From Pedobacter alluvionis (GTDB lineage Bacteria; Bacteroidota; Bacteroidia; Sphingobacteriales; Sphingobacteriaceae), in the NCBI RefSeq assembly GCF_003664035.1, contig NZ_RCCK01000011.1, positions 744,001-808,000 of the forward strand: a DNA stretch of 64,000 nucleotides, in the 5' to 3' direction. Below, one piece after another: positions 1 through 8,998 of this stretch (position 1 is the first letter of the stretch; every line of letters begins with the position of its first letter). The notes beneath the pieces are model-generated. The model ran no database searches, was not told where the DNA came from, and saw nothing but the letters and a program-made list of their open reading frames with translations. Position numbers and translations under genes: made by a program.

Positions 1-14
1 TTTAATGTTTTCAT
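1..14 (-). CDS. Possible start of a SusD-like gene (cut by window edge)
   Basis: An ATG at 14-12 on the minus strand opens a frame reading Met-Lys-Thr-Leu before the window ends. It lies 13 bases after the stop codon of the SusC-type receptor. SusC genes are normally followed directly by a SusD lipoprotein gene, and the spacing fits. Only four codons are visible, so the call rests on position alone. Confidence 0.35.
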
Positions 15-27
15 TATTTGTTATTAA

Positions 28-3000
28 CTAAAAACCAACTTTTAACGATAAAGTATATTGACGTGGAATTGGCAATGCAACTCCTCCTGAACCAAAAAAC
101 TCAGGATCTTGACCGTTCAACTTTTTATCTGAATATATTAACCAAACGTTATTACCTACAAAACCTACTGAAGCATTTGTTGCTCCTATAGCAGATGCCC
201 ATATTTTTGGCAACTGATAGAATAACATTACTTGTTTCAATCGCGCAAAACCACCATCTGCAACGCGAACGGTAGAGTAATTATAGGCATTGTAAGGTTT
301 TTCGGTACCAGCGAAATTTCCAATAACAAACCGGTCAGCAATTGATGGCACATCTGTTAATAGCTCATCGCCTGGCTGTGTCCAGCGGTTTAAGAATTCT
401 TTAGAAGTTGCGGTTAGATCGGTATAACGATCACTAAAATTAGGATTTAATCTTACAACATTACCTGCACTAAAAGTAACCAAAGCTGATAAGCTAAAAT
501 TTCCATAACTGAATTTATTTGAAAAACCACCGGTAATTTTAGGATCAACCTGGCCTTCGTACTTTAAATATTGTAAATTGTTACTCTGAAAATAAACTTC
601 TGTAGCCTTCTTATTACCATTTTCATCAATAAATGTCGGCACGCCTGTATTATGATCTAAACCATCAAACACTATAGAGAATAATCCACTTTGCGGATAG
701 CCTAATCTATAGCCACCGCTAGGTGTAACTAATCTAAAAATATTAGGTTCATAATCTAATCTGGTCACTTCACCTTTGTGGTAGCCAAAGTTTAAATTAG
801 TACTCCATTTAAATTTATCCTGATTAATTACCCTTGCATTTAACGTAAATTCGATACCTTTTGATTTCATATCAGCATAATTGGCATCTTTTAATCCCTG
901 ACCACCAATACCTGCGGTTGGAAATTGACCAATTAAATCAAATCCATTACGTCTATACAAATCTATTGATAGCGATAAGCGATCTTTAAAAAAGCCCATA
1001 TCGAAACCCAAGTTGGTATCATACGTTTTTTCCCAAGTCAACTGAGAGTTCTCTAAAGCATCAATATAGATTGATGATTCTTTATCAATATCGTCAGTTC
1101 TTCTCGTTGTTTGATTACGTAAAATTAAGCTTGAGTTTTTAGCATTGGCTGTACTTGCAGTTAAACCATAAGTTGCTCTGATCGTTGCTCTATTTAAAAT
1201 ACTTTGCTGTTTAAAGAAATCTTCTTCATGAATATTCCAGGCTCCTGATACGTTCCAGGTAGGCAACCATCTTGCAGTAGGAGACTCTCCCAATAGATTG
1301 GATCCATCATAACGGCCAGTTGCATTAAAACTATACTTTCCTTTGTAAGAATAAGCGGCCTTTAATGCGTATGAAAGGAAACGGTCATAATTTTTTCCCA
1401 TTCCATAAGGGTATGAATTCGCTTCAATAGCCTGCTGATAGTAATCGGAATTAATAAATGGAACCCCGCCGTTATCGAACTGATAGCCGATACCATTACT
1501 AAAACGGTTCTGCCTATCGTTGGATCTCATTTCTACCACACCTAAAACATTGAATAAGTGATCTTCATTGAATACTTTATCATATTCCAAATCGTGACGC
1601 ATGAAATAATTTACTAAACCGTTAGAAGTCACATTATAAAAACCTCCTTCAGGTAATACTATGCTTGGTAAAGATCCCGGCTTCGAAGGGTCTCTGTACA
1701 AGAACCTGTTATTTTCTATCACATTACTATTACCATAAGCACGGTAGGCGTTCGCCGCGTTTGAGTATTCAGTAATGCTATGCTCCTGATCAGATTTAAC
1801 ATAACGATATGCACCAGTAAATGAATATTTAAGGCCGTCGATAATTTTATACTTTACACCGCCCTGAATTTTCAGATCGATTAATGTGGTTTTAATACTA
1901 TTGTTTTCTAATTCCTGCAGGATGTTAAATGGTGCATAATTTTGAACAAAATACTCTCTGTTTCCATTCACATCATATGGCGTAAGCGTTCTACTGGTTC
2001 TTAAGGCATAATTAAAAGGATTAATATCGAAATCACGGTCTACCTGACCTAATACTTCATTATTTTCCTGATTGTTAGTACCTGGACTACGTTGATCACG
2101 GATTGATCCCTGAGATAGGATTTCGATCTGAAGACGGTCTGTTATATCAAAATTCCCCCTTAACATGCCGGTAAATCTTTTTACACCGTCACCAACTGTC
2201 CAGCCATTATCATTTAAAAAACTGGTAGAGGCATAAAATTTAGATTTGTTCGTTCCTGCCATGATGCTTACAGAATGATCCTGCATTAACGAGTTGCGGA
2301 ACAATACATCAAACCAATCGGTATTTGCATTGGCATATCTATTTAAAAACTGAAGACGACTTGGGGCATCATTTCTCAAAGCGAACTGATCCGTTGCAGG
2401 ATTATAATCATACATCGAATCATACATTTTACGGTATACTCCACCGCTTGCAGCTTTTGATACATCCGAATGTCTAAGCCATCCCTTATTTTCCATATCT
2501 AAATAAACCTGCATCTGATCTGCAGAATTCATAATATCGAACTGGTTATAATTCGGTTTTAAATAGGTGGTAAAGTTACCTGAGTAAGATACTATTGGTT
2601 TACCTTCTGTGTTTTTACCCTTTTTTGTAGTTACAACAACAACACCATTCATTGCTCTTGCGCCATACATAGCTGTAGCTGCTGCATCTCTTAAAATTTC
2701 AAAGCTCTCAATATCATCTGAGTTTAATCCGGCAACTGATGATCCGATCAACGTTGAAGCATCACCACTTGATAATTGCTCGTTTGATACATTCACTAAA
2801 TCTTCAAGCATGATACCATCTACTACCCAAAGAGGCTTGTTATCTCCATTTAATGAAGATGCTCCACGGATACGGATTTTTGGTGCAGCACCAAATGTAC
2901 CTGATACGTTTTGTACTGATACACCGGCTACCTGCCCTTCAAGCATGCGACTAATATCCTGTACACCATTTCTTTGCACATCTACGGCCTTTAACTTAGT

Positions 3001-3699
3001 TGAAGATCCGGTAAAGAGTTTCTTATTCAGTTCCTGATAACCTGTAGATACTACGTTTACCTCTTTTAACTGGGCTGCATCTTCTTCTAAAGTAACATTG
3101 ATTACTGTTTTACTTCCTACCTCTACTTCAAGTGTTTTGTAGCCAACATAGCTAAAAACCAAGGTAGCACCTTCTTTAACCGAAATAGCAAAATCTCCGT
3201 TACCGCTGGTAGATACCGCATTGGCTACCCCTTTTTCCTTTACACTCACTCCAGGCAGTGCGGCTCCGTTTTTATCCCTCACTCTTCCGGTTACCTTTAC
3301 AGCAACAAAATAGCTCAAAACCTTATCAAATACTGATTTTTCTTTTACAGTAATCAGAACCGTTCTATCCTCAATAGCATAGCTAAGGTCTCTGCCAGAA
3401 ACAATTTTGTTCATTACCTCTTCAACCGTTAAGCTGTTAAAGTCAACATTTAAAGTGGTTGAGGTTTTAATTTTATTGGTTGATAAAAGAACATCATAAC
3501 CAGATTGTTTTCTGATCTCTTTAAAAACCTTTTCTAAGGTTACATTTTTTTCTTTTAATGTAACCAGCTGGCCAAATGAAGCTGCACTTACCTGCATTAA
3601 AGAGGCAAGCAGTATGACCGTAACTAACTTCATAATTAATAGCAATTTAGGTATGTAGCGTCGATGCGTACATAAAATTTCAATATAAATTTTGTACAT
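28..3699 (-). CDS. SusC/RagA-type TonB-dependent outer membrane receptor with STN domain
   Basis: This 1223-residue protein is an outer membrane importer, probably for a glycan or other large nutrient taken up with a SusD lipoprotein using TonB energy. Residues about 23-43 form the signal segment. An STN (secretin/TonB N-terminal) domain spans about 50-118, a carboxypeptidase-D-like regulatory domain with the pattern VTGRVRDKNGAALPGVSV about 136-205, and the plug about 225-360, including IRIRGASSLNG; the rest is beta barrel ending in KVGF. The STN domain marks a transducer subtype that signals to a FecR protein, and the fecR-like and ECF sigma genes lie just upstream on the same strand. The substrate cannot be told from sequence. 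The start keeps the basic leader with RRYIPKLLLIMKL, which is common in Pedobacter SusC proteins. Confidence 0.93.
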   Translation of the reverse strand: MYKIYIEILCTHRRYIPKLLLIMKLVTVILLASLMQVSAASFGQLVTLKEKNVTLEKVFKEIRKQSGYDVLLSTNKIKTSTTLNVDFNSLTVEEVMNKIVSGRDLSYAIEDRTVLITVKEKSVFDKVLSYFVAVKVTGRVRDKNGAALPGVSVKEKGVANAVSTSGNGDFAISVKEGATLVFSYVGYKTLEVEVGSKTVINVTLEEDAAQLKEVNVVSTGYQELNKKLFTGSSTKLKAVDVQRNGVQDISRMLEGQVAGVSVQNVSGTFGAAPKIRIRGASSLNGDNKPLWVVDGIMLEDLVNVSNEQLSSGDASTLIGSSVAGLNSDDIESFEILRDAAATAMYGARAMNGVVVVTTKKGKNTEGKPIVSYSGNFTTYLKPNYNQFDIMNSADQMQVYLDMENKGWLRHSDVSKAASGGVYRKMYDSMYDYNPATDQFALRNDAPSRLQFLNRYANANTDWFDVLFRNSLMQDHSVSIMAGTNKSKFYASTSFLNDNGWTVGDGVKRFTGMLRGNFDITDRLQIEILSQGSIRDQRSPGTNNQENNEVLGQVDRDFDINPFNYALRTSRTLTPYDVNGNREYFVQNYAPFNILQELENNSIKTTLIDLKIQGGVKYKIIDGLKYSFTGAYRYVKSDQEHSITEYSNAANAYRAYGNSNVIENNRFLYRDPSKPGSLPSIVLPEGGFYNVTSNGLVNYFMRHDLEYDKVFNEDHLFNVLGVVEMRSNDRQNRFSNGIGYQFDNGGVPFINSDYYQQAIEANSYPYGMGKNYDRFLSYALKAAYSYKGKYSFNATGRYDGSNLLGESPTARWLPTWNVSGAWNIHEEDFFKQQSILNRATIRATYGLTASTANAKNSSLILRNQTTRRTDDIDKESSIYIDALENSQLTWEKTYDTNLGFDMGFFKDRLSLSIDLYRRNGFDLIGQFPTAGIGGQGLKDANYADMKSKGIEFTLNARVINQDKFKWSTNLNFGYHKGEVTRLDYEPNIFRLVTPSGGYRLGYPQSGLFSIVFDGLDHNTGVPTFIDENGNKKATEVYFQSNNLQYLKYEGQVDPKITGGFSNKFSYGNFSLSALVTFSAGNVVRLNPNFSDRYTDLTATSKEFLNRWTQPGDELLTDVPSIADRFVIGNFAGTEKPYNAYNYSTVRVADGGFARLKQVMLFYQLPKIWASAIGATNASVGFVGNNVWLIYSDKKLNGQDPEFFGSGGVALPIPRQYTLSLKVGF

Positions 3700-3818
3700 T
3701 TAATAGTCTGTTTTTTTTTGCGAAGCGCAATGAAGTTTGGACGCCAAAAAGCGTTTCGCGGGTTATCCAAGAAATAATTGATTTTTAATCGATTCCGGTT
3801 ACGGAATAGCTAAACAGA

Positions 3819-3855
3819 TAATAAAGGGGGTGTTTTAAGCACTCCTTTTATTATT
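3819..3855 (-). terminator. Hairpin terminator after the FecR gene
   Basis: An inverted repeat pairs AATAAAGGGG with a CCTTTTATT arm around a short AT-rich loop. It lies about 125 bases after the FecR stop and before the SusC start, so FecR and SusC may be separate transcripts. The stem has mismatches and the T tract is interrupted. Confidence 0.5.
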
Positions 3856-3980
3856 CATTTATCTTTGAATCGTCAGGAGGCTTGTTGAGGTCTATTCATA
3901 GTTTGCATGGGTTAGGTTAAGGTTGATTAAGTTGTTTATTTTTAGAGATAAAGGTTAGTTATGCCTTCATCTGTTATCAT

Positions 3981-5138
3981 TTATTCCTTGTGAACAATTA
4001 ATTTATTGCCTTTAATATCAAAATGCACCTCCCCTGTTTGTTCAAACTTGGTCAGTACTTTTGATATTTTTTCGAAACGGCTTACCGTTCCGTAATACAT
4101 TACATCTTTTGCAGCAGGATCGGCATATTCTATTTCTACATTATACCAACGGGCAACTTTACGTAAAATGCTTTCCTGCCTTTCGTTATTAAACATAAAA
4201 TAGCCCTTTTTCCACGCTATTGCTTCTTCAACATCGACTTCTTTTATGGCAATACCCGAAACAGATACCAGGGATTGTTCTCCGGGTTTAAGTACTTCGC
4301 TCTCATTGGTGCTTTTGTGAGAAACACGTACACTTCCTTCTAACAGAGTAGTTTTAGTTACCTTTTCATCTTTATAGCTATTGATGTTAAAGTGTGTTCC
4401 CAATACCTCAACAGCTTGTTTATCCGTTTCTACAATAAAAGGATGTGCTGCATTTTTAGCGACTTCAAAATAAGCTTCACCGTCTAGTTTAACTACACGC
4501 TGTTTTGCGGTTCCAATATTTAGTGAGTACTGAACTGAAGAAGCTGCATTTAGCCAAACCGTAGAACCATCAGGTAACTGGATTTTCCACTCGCCGCCAT
4601 TTGGGGTAGAGATAGTATTTAATCTGGTATCATTTACATTTTCAGATCCGGCAACATTATATACCAACTGGCCATCGGCAGTTTTAGTGATAGAGAAACC
4701 GGCTTCTTTGGCTATATCGCCTTTCATCGCATCTGAAAGTGAAATTTTCCTTCCATCAGCCAGGGTAAGAATAGCTTTATTTTTTCCGGGCGCTATATCA
4801 GTAGCAAAAACATGCTCTTTCTTTTTTTGCAGAGAGAGGTAAGCGGTTAAAGAAAATGCAATAAAAACAACAGCAGCGGCAGCCCATTTTAAACTATTCA
4901 TTAAAATTCGCTTAGGCGACCGGGTTGGCTTGTCTATTGTCAGAATTTTATTGAGAACAGGATTCCATTTCCCCTCATCAACATTAACTACATTCGCTTC
5001 TTCTGCGATAATCATTTTCACGATTTCGTCAGAAAGTAGTGATGTGCTGTTTTCGGCCAAAACTAAAAGTTCGTCCTTTTCGGACTGACTTAAGGTCTTA
5101 GCTGTAAACTGTTGTAATAGATAATGTATACGTTCCAT
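3981..5138 (-). CDS. FecR-family anti-sigma factor
   Basis: A single-pass inner membrane regulator of about 385 residues. The N-terminal 80 residues would bind the sigma factor in the cytoplasm. A transmembrane segment (WAAAAVVFIAFSLTAYLSL) lies near 85-103, a periplasmic FecR domain with TPNGGEW and LPDGSTVWLNAAS near 180-275, and a DUF4974-like end at about 310-385. In this family the periplasmic part receives the signal from the receptor's STN domain. The frame can be extended upstream to a TTG at 5165, but ATG at 5138 gives MERIHYLLQQ, a normal N-terminus for the family. The gene follows the sigma gene by about 60 bases on the same strand, which suggests co-transcription. Confidence 0.9.
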   Translation of the reverse strand: MERIHYLLQQFTAKTLSQSEKDELLVLAENSTSLLSDEIVKMIIAEEANVVNVDEGKWNPVLNKILTIDKPTRSPKRILMNSLKWAAAAVVFIAFSLTAYLSLQKKKEHVFATDIAPGKNKAILTLADGRKISLSDAMKGDIAKEAGFSITKTADGQLVYNVAGSENVNDTRLNTISTPNGGEWKIQLPDGSTVWLNAASSVQYSLNIGTAKQRVVKLDGEAYFEVAKNAAHPFIVETDKQAVEVLGTHFNINSYKDEKVTKTTLLEGSVRVSHKSTNESEVLKPGEQSLVSVSGIAIKEVDVEEAIAWKKGYFMFNNERQESILRKVARWYNVEIEYADPAAKDVMYYGTVSRFEKISKVLTKFEQTGEVHFDIKGNKLIVHKE

Positions 5139-5199
5139 AAAGATTCTGATACTAAGAAGCAGCAAAAGAAAATTAGGACTATCGGAATATTAATTTTTT

Positions 5200-5799
5200 C
5201 TATTTTATTCTCAAAAAGAAAAAAACAATTGGGAAAAACAACACAATTCCGTGTTGATCAAGGTGTATACGTATGGATTTTAAGGCAATTACAAGGGCGT
5301 TTTTAACTGTATTAGGAGAAATATTAAGTATTTCTGCGATTTCAGGTATAGTTTTGCCATCTCGCCTACTCAATTGATATATATTTCTCCGCTGATCGGG
5401 TAATTTATCTACCGCTATAGCAATAATTTTCGTTACCTCATTTAAATTAATAGTTTCTACAGTATTATTATGACTATTTTGTTGTTTAGCAGTAAATGCA
5501 TCAACAACCTTATCTTCTTTTAATTTTTTACGCAGGTAGCTTAAACATTCGTTAGAAACATATTTATATAGATAGGCCTTCACATTATCTACTTCTGCTA
5601 ATTTATCGCGATTTAGCCAGACTCTTAAAAATGCATCCTGAATAATTTCTTCGGCAGCATCATCAGACTTGGTGAACTTAGTAGCAAAAATGTGGAGTAC
5701 AGGAAGATATTTAAAGAATAAAACAGAAAAGGCCTGCTCATCTCCCTCTACGATTTTTTCTATAAGCTTACGTTCATCTTCTATCCTTCCTTGCGCCAT
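5200..5799 (-). CDS. ECF RNA polymerase sigma factor (FecI/Sus-type)
   Basis: A 199-residue sigma-70 family protein of the extracytoplasmic function type. Region 2 is seen at about 27-67 (FFKYLPVLHIFATKF, then AAEEIIQDAFLRVW), and region 4 at about 130-180 as a helix-turn-helix with IPEIAEILNISPNTVKNAL. It would direct transcription of the nearby SusC locus once released by the FecR protein. The C-terminal tail FFPIVFFFLRIK is strikingly hydrophobic; similar tails occur on some Bacteroidota ECF factors and might touch the membrane or the anti-sigma factor (inference). A perfect inverted repeat lies just upstream of the start. Confidence 0.92.
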   Translation of the reverse strand: MAQGRIEDERKLIEKIVEGDEQAFSVLFFKYLPVLHIFATKFTKSDDAAEEIIQDAFLRVWLNRDKLAEVDNVKAYLYKYVSNECLSYLRKKLKEDKVVDAFTAKQQNSHNNTVETINLNEVTKIIAIAVDKLPDQRRNIYQLSRRDGKTIPEIAEILNISPNTVKNALVIALKSIRIHLDQHGIVLFFPIVFFFLRIK

Positions 5800-5817
5800 A
5801 AATTAGTCGATTGGTAT

Positions 5818-5840
5818 ATTCATATACAAAGTATATGAAT
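5818..5840. promoter_or_regulatory. Perfect 10-bp inverted repeat upstream of the ECF sigma gene
   Basis: ATTCATATAC and GTATATGAAT flank a three-base AAA centre. The repeat begins 19 bases before the sigma start codon, where an operator or a 5' UTR hairpin would act. It is AT-rich, so it could also be a cruciform of no regulatory value. Confidence 0.5.
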
Positions 5841-5922
5841 CCCTTTGTGTGATATAATATACATAAAAGTGAAAAAAAAAATGGGTTAAAGCAAATATCT
5901 TGTGCAAGCAAAATTCCTATAA

Positions 5923-5955
5923 CCAAAAAAACCTTACGTTTTTAAGTAAGGCTTT
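5923..5955 (-). terminator. Terminator closing the act/cox gene run
   Basis: On the minus strand a GCCTTAC arm pairs with GTAAGG around a short loop and is followed by a run of eight T. It sits 27 bases after the stop of the last gene (DUF420) of the respiratory run. Confidence 0.8.
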
Positions 5956-5981
5956 TCAAATTTTTCATTATTAATATATCT

Positions 5982-6524
5982 TTAGTATTGATAATATGGC
6001 GAAATCATCAAATAAACCACCACACCAGTTATAGCAACATACAGCCACAACGGAAATGTGATCCGTGCAATTTTTCTGTGACGATCAAAACGCTCGGCTA
6101 AAGCCCTCACGTAGGTAATCAAAACCAGGGGAATAATCGCAATTGACAATAAGATATGTGTTAATAGAATAAAGAAGTAAGCATATTTTATTGCACCATC
6201 CCCTCCAAACTTAGTAGAAGGTGTAGTCATATGGTATGCGATATACATTACTAAAAACAATAAAGAGCAACCTATGGCTGTTTTCATTAAATTTTGGTGC
6301 AATTGTATCTTTCCATTTTTTATTGCCCAAACCGCAATTACCAATAGTATGGCTGTGATCCCATTTATGGTAGCGTATATTGGTGGCAAAAAAGGCAAGG
6401 TCGGTGCATCAATACCCAAATCTTTTAACTTTACCACAAATAAAAAGGCTACAGCTACAGGTATAAGGATAGAAAGAATAATGATCCACTTGTTATATTT
6501 TTTCTCAATAGGGCTATTTTCCAT
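5982..6524 (-). CDS. DUF420 (CtaM-like) membrane protein
   Basis: A 180-residue protein with about five transmembrane helices. It matches the DUF420 family, which includes CtaM of Gram-positive bacteria, where it is needed for function of heme A-containing oxidases. Conserved histidines are visible in LHQNLMKTAIG, YHMTTPSTKFGG and LLTHILLSIA. It is the last gene of the run, 73 bases after the Sco-like gene, consistent with an oxidase assembly role. Biochemical function remains uncertain. Confidence 0.8.
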   Translation of the reverse strand: MENSPIEKKYNKWIIILSILIPVAVAFLFVVKLKDLGIDAPTLPFLPPIYATINGITAILLVIAVWAIKNGKIQLHQNLMKTAIGCSLLFLVMYIAYHMTTPSTKFGGDGAIKYAYFFILLTHILLSIAIIPLVLITYVRALAERFDRHRKIARITFPLWLYVAITGVVVYLMISPYYQY

Positions 6525-6597
6525 GAGTTTTTAAATCTCTTTTATATTAAATTATTTTGTATCGACTTCTGACTCCAAACGCTAACCGATAAACAAA

Positions 6598-7293
6598 CTA
6601 CCTACCATCTTTAACGTTCCTTAGATATTCAGCAATAAGTACTTTTATTTCATCCTCCAACTTGGCATTTGCTTCAGCGCTATCTGCATCATAAATACCC
6701 CGTATACGGTGTAAATTATCAATCAGTACTATCTTATTGCTAAATATAAAGCTGTTCTTTCCATTGGACTCATTTGCTATTACATCAAGCAACAGGCCTT
6801 GCCTGATCAGTGGATAGGTTTGCGCAGTATCGCCAGCTAAAAAGTCCCATTTACCTTCTTTTGCTTTAAAATTAGCTGCAAAATTTTTGATTAAATCTGT
6901 ATCAGCCGGATCAACAGATAGGCTTACAAATTTAACCAGGGGCTTCTGTTCATAGCCGTCGGATAGTTGTTTGATGTATTTGCTTGCCTGCTGTTTCTTC
7001 GCTCCGGTATGAAATAAGTTTAAGACCACAATCTTGTTTTCAAACGATTTCCAGCTAACCGTGTCGCTATGCTGGTTTACGAGTTTAAAATCAGGAACCT
7101 GATGGTAAATGGTATCGGGTATCTTCTTGCCCTTTACAGTATGAAAAGTTGCGGCAACAACCTTTTCTCCAAAGATGGGTAAACTCTTATACCTGTTTTT
7201 TGCAAAGTGCGGCAATAAGTAAAAAAACAAAAATCCCGGTATAGCTAAAATGCTTACCAGGATTATTACCTTTTTTATAGGGTTTCTTTTCAT
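6598..7293 (-). CDS. Sco1/SenC-like protein lacking the copper-binding cysteines
   Basis: A 231-residue membrane-anchored (residues about 8-28) thioredoxin-fold protein. The fold is recognisable from VVLNLFHTG, VKFVSLSVDPADT and the late RIRGIYDAD strand, all in Sco order. Sco proteins deliver copper to the CuA site of oxidase subunit II and use a CxxxC motif plus a distal histidine. Here the motif position reads HTGAKKQQAS with no cysteine, and the distal histidine region (NGKNSFIFSNKIVLIDN) also lacks a matching His. Its ATG overlaps the stop of the subunit IV gene (TAATG), so translation is probably coupled. It probably has a structural or regulatory role in oxidase assembly, or has lost function. 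Confidence 0.82.
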   Translation of the reverse strand: MKRNPIKKVIILVSILAIPGFLFFYLLPHFAKNRYKSLPIFGEKVVAATFHTVKGKKIPDTIYHQVPDFKLVNQHSDTVSWKSFENKIVVLNLFHTGAKKQQASKYIKQLSDGYEQKPLVKFVSLSVDPADTDLIKNFAANFKAKEGKWDFLAGDTAQTYPLIRQGLLLDVIANESNGKNSFIFSNKIVLIDNLHRIRGIYDADSAEANAKLEDEIKVLIAEYLRNVKDGR

Positions 7294-7646
7294 TAATGGT
7301 TCATCATGTGGATGTTTAAAAACCCACCTTCTATCAGCATTAAAACAATAAAGTAAATAATAAAAATGAACGATACTGTTAAGGCTAACTGTAAGCCCAG
7401 TTTCTCATACTTTAAGTGCATGAAATAAGCTACAATATAAAATGCTTTCAACAAAGTTAAACCGATATAAATATAATTACCTACATGCTGGGTCATATAT
7501 CCTTTAGGAATGAATACCAACGCAATGATAAATTCAATTACCGTAATTAATAAAAGGATTCCGAATACTTTCCAGATTTTACCTTTTGATAAACCTGCGT
7601 GCTCTTCGTGTCCGTGTTCTTCTGTTGTATGTGTGTGCTCTGACAT
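7293..7646 (-). CDS. Cytochrome c oxidase subunit IV-like protein (CyoD/CtaF-like)
   Basis: A small 117-residue membrane protein with three predicted helices, from about residue 26 to the C-terminus. The pattern KVFGILLLITVIEFIIALVF followed by LLKAFYIVAYFMHLKYEK fits the bacterial oxidase subunit IV family, which stabilises the oxidase core. The first 20 residues hold six histidines among acidic residues. It lies 25 bases after the subunit III gene and overlaps the Sco-like start. Confidence 0.85.
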   Translation of the reverse strand: MSEHTHTTEEHGHEEHAGLSKGKIWKVFGILLLITVIEFIIALVFIPKGYMTQHVGNYIYIGLTLLKAFYIVAYFMHLKYEKLGLQLALTVSFIFIIYFIVLMLIEGGFLNIHMMNH

Positions 7647-7671
7647 AGAAATATTTTTATAATATGATAAA

Positions 7672-8385
7672 TTAAACCAAATAGAAGAATGTAAATACGA
7701 ACACCCAAACTAAATCTACGAAGTGCCAGTATAAACCAACTTTCTCTACCATTAAATAGTGGCCTCTTCTTTCGAAAGTTCCGTTTATCGTCATGATTAA
7801 GATAATAATGTTGATTACAACACCGCTAAATACGTGGAAACCGTGGAAACCGGTAATGGTGAAAAATAAGTTTGCAAATTGTTGCGCAGCTACTAAAGAA
7901 ACATCTTCAGGCTTAAGGAAAAAGTGTTTTAACTCTTCAGCAGAAGGAATATGTCCCCACCAAAAACCATCGTGGTGTAAGTGAGTCCACTCAATTGCCT
8001 GACAGCCTAAGAACATGAAACCACCAATAATGGTTGCAATCATCCAGCCGATAACTTCCTTTTTAGCACGTCTGTGACCTGCCTCTACCGCTAAAACCAT
8101 CGTTACCGAGCTCATGATTAAGATAAAAGTCATGATACCAACGAAAACCAATGGTGCACCGTGTTCGGCAATACCTGGAATAGATTGGAAAACTTTATCT
8201 GGAGCTGGCCATGTTAATTTAGAAAAACGCTGAGCGCCGTAGTAGATCAATAATGATGAAAAGGTAAAAGCATCTGATAAGAGGAAAAACCACATCATGA
8301 TTTTACCATATTCTACCGACCACGGAGAACGACCACCATTCCATGGTCCGGTTTTAACTTGATCTAATTGTGATACTGCATTCAT
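7672..8385 (-). CDS. ctaE: Cytochrome c oxidase subunit III
   Basis: A 237-residue integral membrane protein of the subunit III (CoxC/CtaE) family. It shows the family elements FFLLSDAFTFSSLLIYYG, AVEAGHRR, FTITGFHGFHVFSGVVIN and the C-terminal YWHFVDLVWVFVFTFFYL. This subunit supports proton uptake and long-term stability of the subunit I core. The gene is second of two tandem subunit III-type genes; this one carries the complete family signature and is probably the structural subunit. Confidence 0.92.
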   Translation of the reverse strand: MNAVSQLDQVKTGPWNGGRSPWSVEYGKIMMWFFLLSDAFTFSSLLIYYGAQRFSKLTWPAPDKVFQSIPGIAEHGAPLVFVGIMTFILIMSSVTMVLAVEAGHRRAKKEVIGWMIATIIGGFMFLGCQAIEWTHLHHDGFWWGHIPSAEELKHFFLKPEDVSLVAAQQFANLFFTITGFHGFHVFSGVVINIIILIMTINGTFERRGHYLMVEKVGLYWHFVDLVWVFVFTFFYLV

Positions 8386-8416
8386 TTGGAAATAGTATAA
8401 TAGTTTGTTAACAAAT

Positions 8417-8995
8417 TTAACGGTTCAAAAGTAAAAAAACATACAGATATATCCATAATATATCTATAAAATGCCAAAAAATAGAAGCAATTTCCATTCT
8501 ATACTGGACTTTCGCAATAGGCAGGCTTTTGTAGCTACCTGCTAAAGCATTAATAATAAGGCCAACACCGCCAATAATGTGTAATAAGTGCATGCCAGAT
8601 ACTACATAAATAAATGATATAGCTGCGTTATTTCCTACCAGGGTTGCTCCGGTTCTTACCATACTTCCCCAGGCATTAAACTGCATTACACCAAACGCAA
8701 TAGCTAATATTACGGTGATCCACAGCATATTGCGCTGTAAGCTAAAGTTCAGTTTCTTTAAAGCCTTTGATGCCAACACCAAGGTGATACTACTGGCAAT
8801 AATTACCAAACTAGAATAAATAAAAGCATCAGGCAACACTAAACCGTGTCCCTTTCCTTTTGAAGCAGCAAATACCAGATAATAACTGGTAAAGCCTCCA
8901 AACATGATTGTTGATGATACGACAAATAACCAAACAATAAATTTCCTTGGTTTAGGGTCAAACGTATCCTGCATCTTTTCCATTGTTAGCACCAT
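8417..8995 (-). CDS. Second cytochrome c oxidase subunit III-like protein
   Basis: A 192-residue, five-helix protein of the subunit III superfamily. It has FIVWLFVVSSTIMFGGFTSYY, VVSGMHLLHIIGGVGLI and the terminal SIFWHFIDILWIYLYVFLL, which parallels the WHFVDLVWV end of its neighbour. It is shorter than the downstream paralog and more divergent. Tandem subunit III genes recur in Bacteroidota oxidase loci; this copy may be a stable extra subunit or an assembly partner. ATG at 8995 is used here; MEKMQD at 8983 is an alternative. It starts 3 bases after the heme O synthase stop. Confidence 0.85.
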   Translation of the reverse strand: MVLTMEKMQDTFDPKPRKFIVWLFVVSSTIMFGGFTSYYLVFAASKGKGHGLVLPDAFIYSSLVIIASSITLVLASKALKKLNFSLQRNMLWITVILAIAFGVMQFNAWGSMVRTGATLVGNNAAISFIYVVSGMHLLHIIGGVGLIINALAGSYKSLPIAKVQYRMEIASIFWHFIDILWIYLYVFLLLNR

Positions 8996-8998
8996 AAA

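Noticed and set aside
2609..3037. Plus-strand open frame of 142 codons inside the SusC gene
   Set aside because: It is antisense to a clear, long conserved coding sequence and has no family features.
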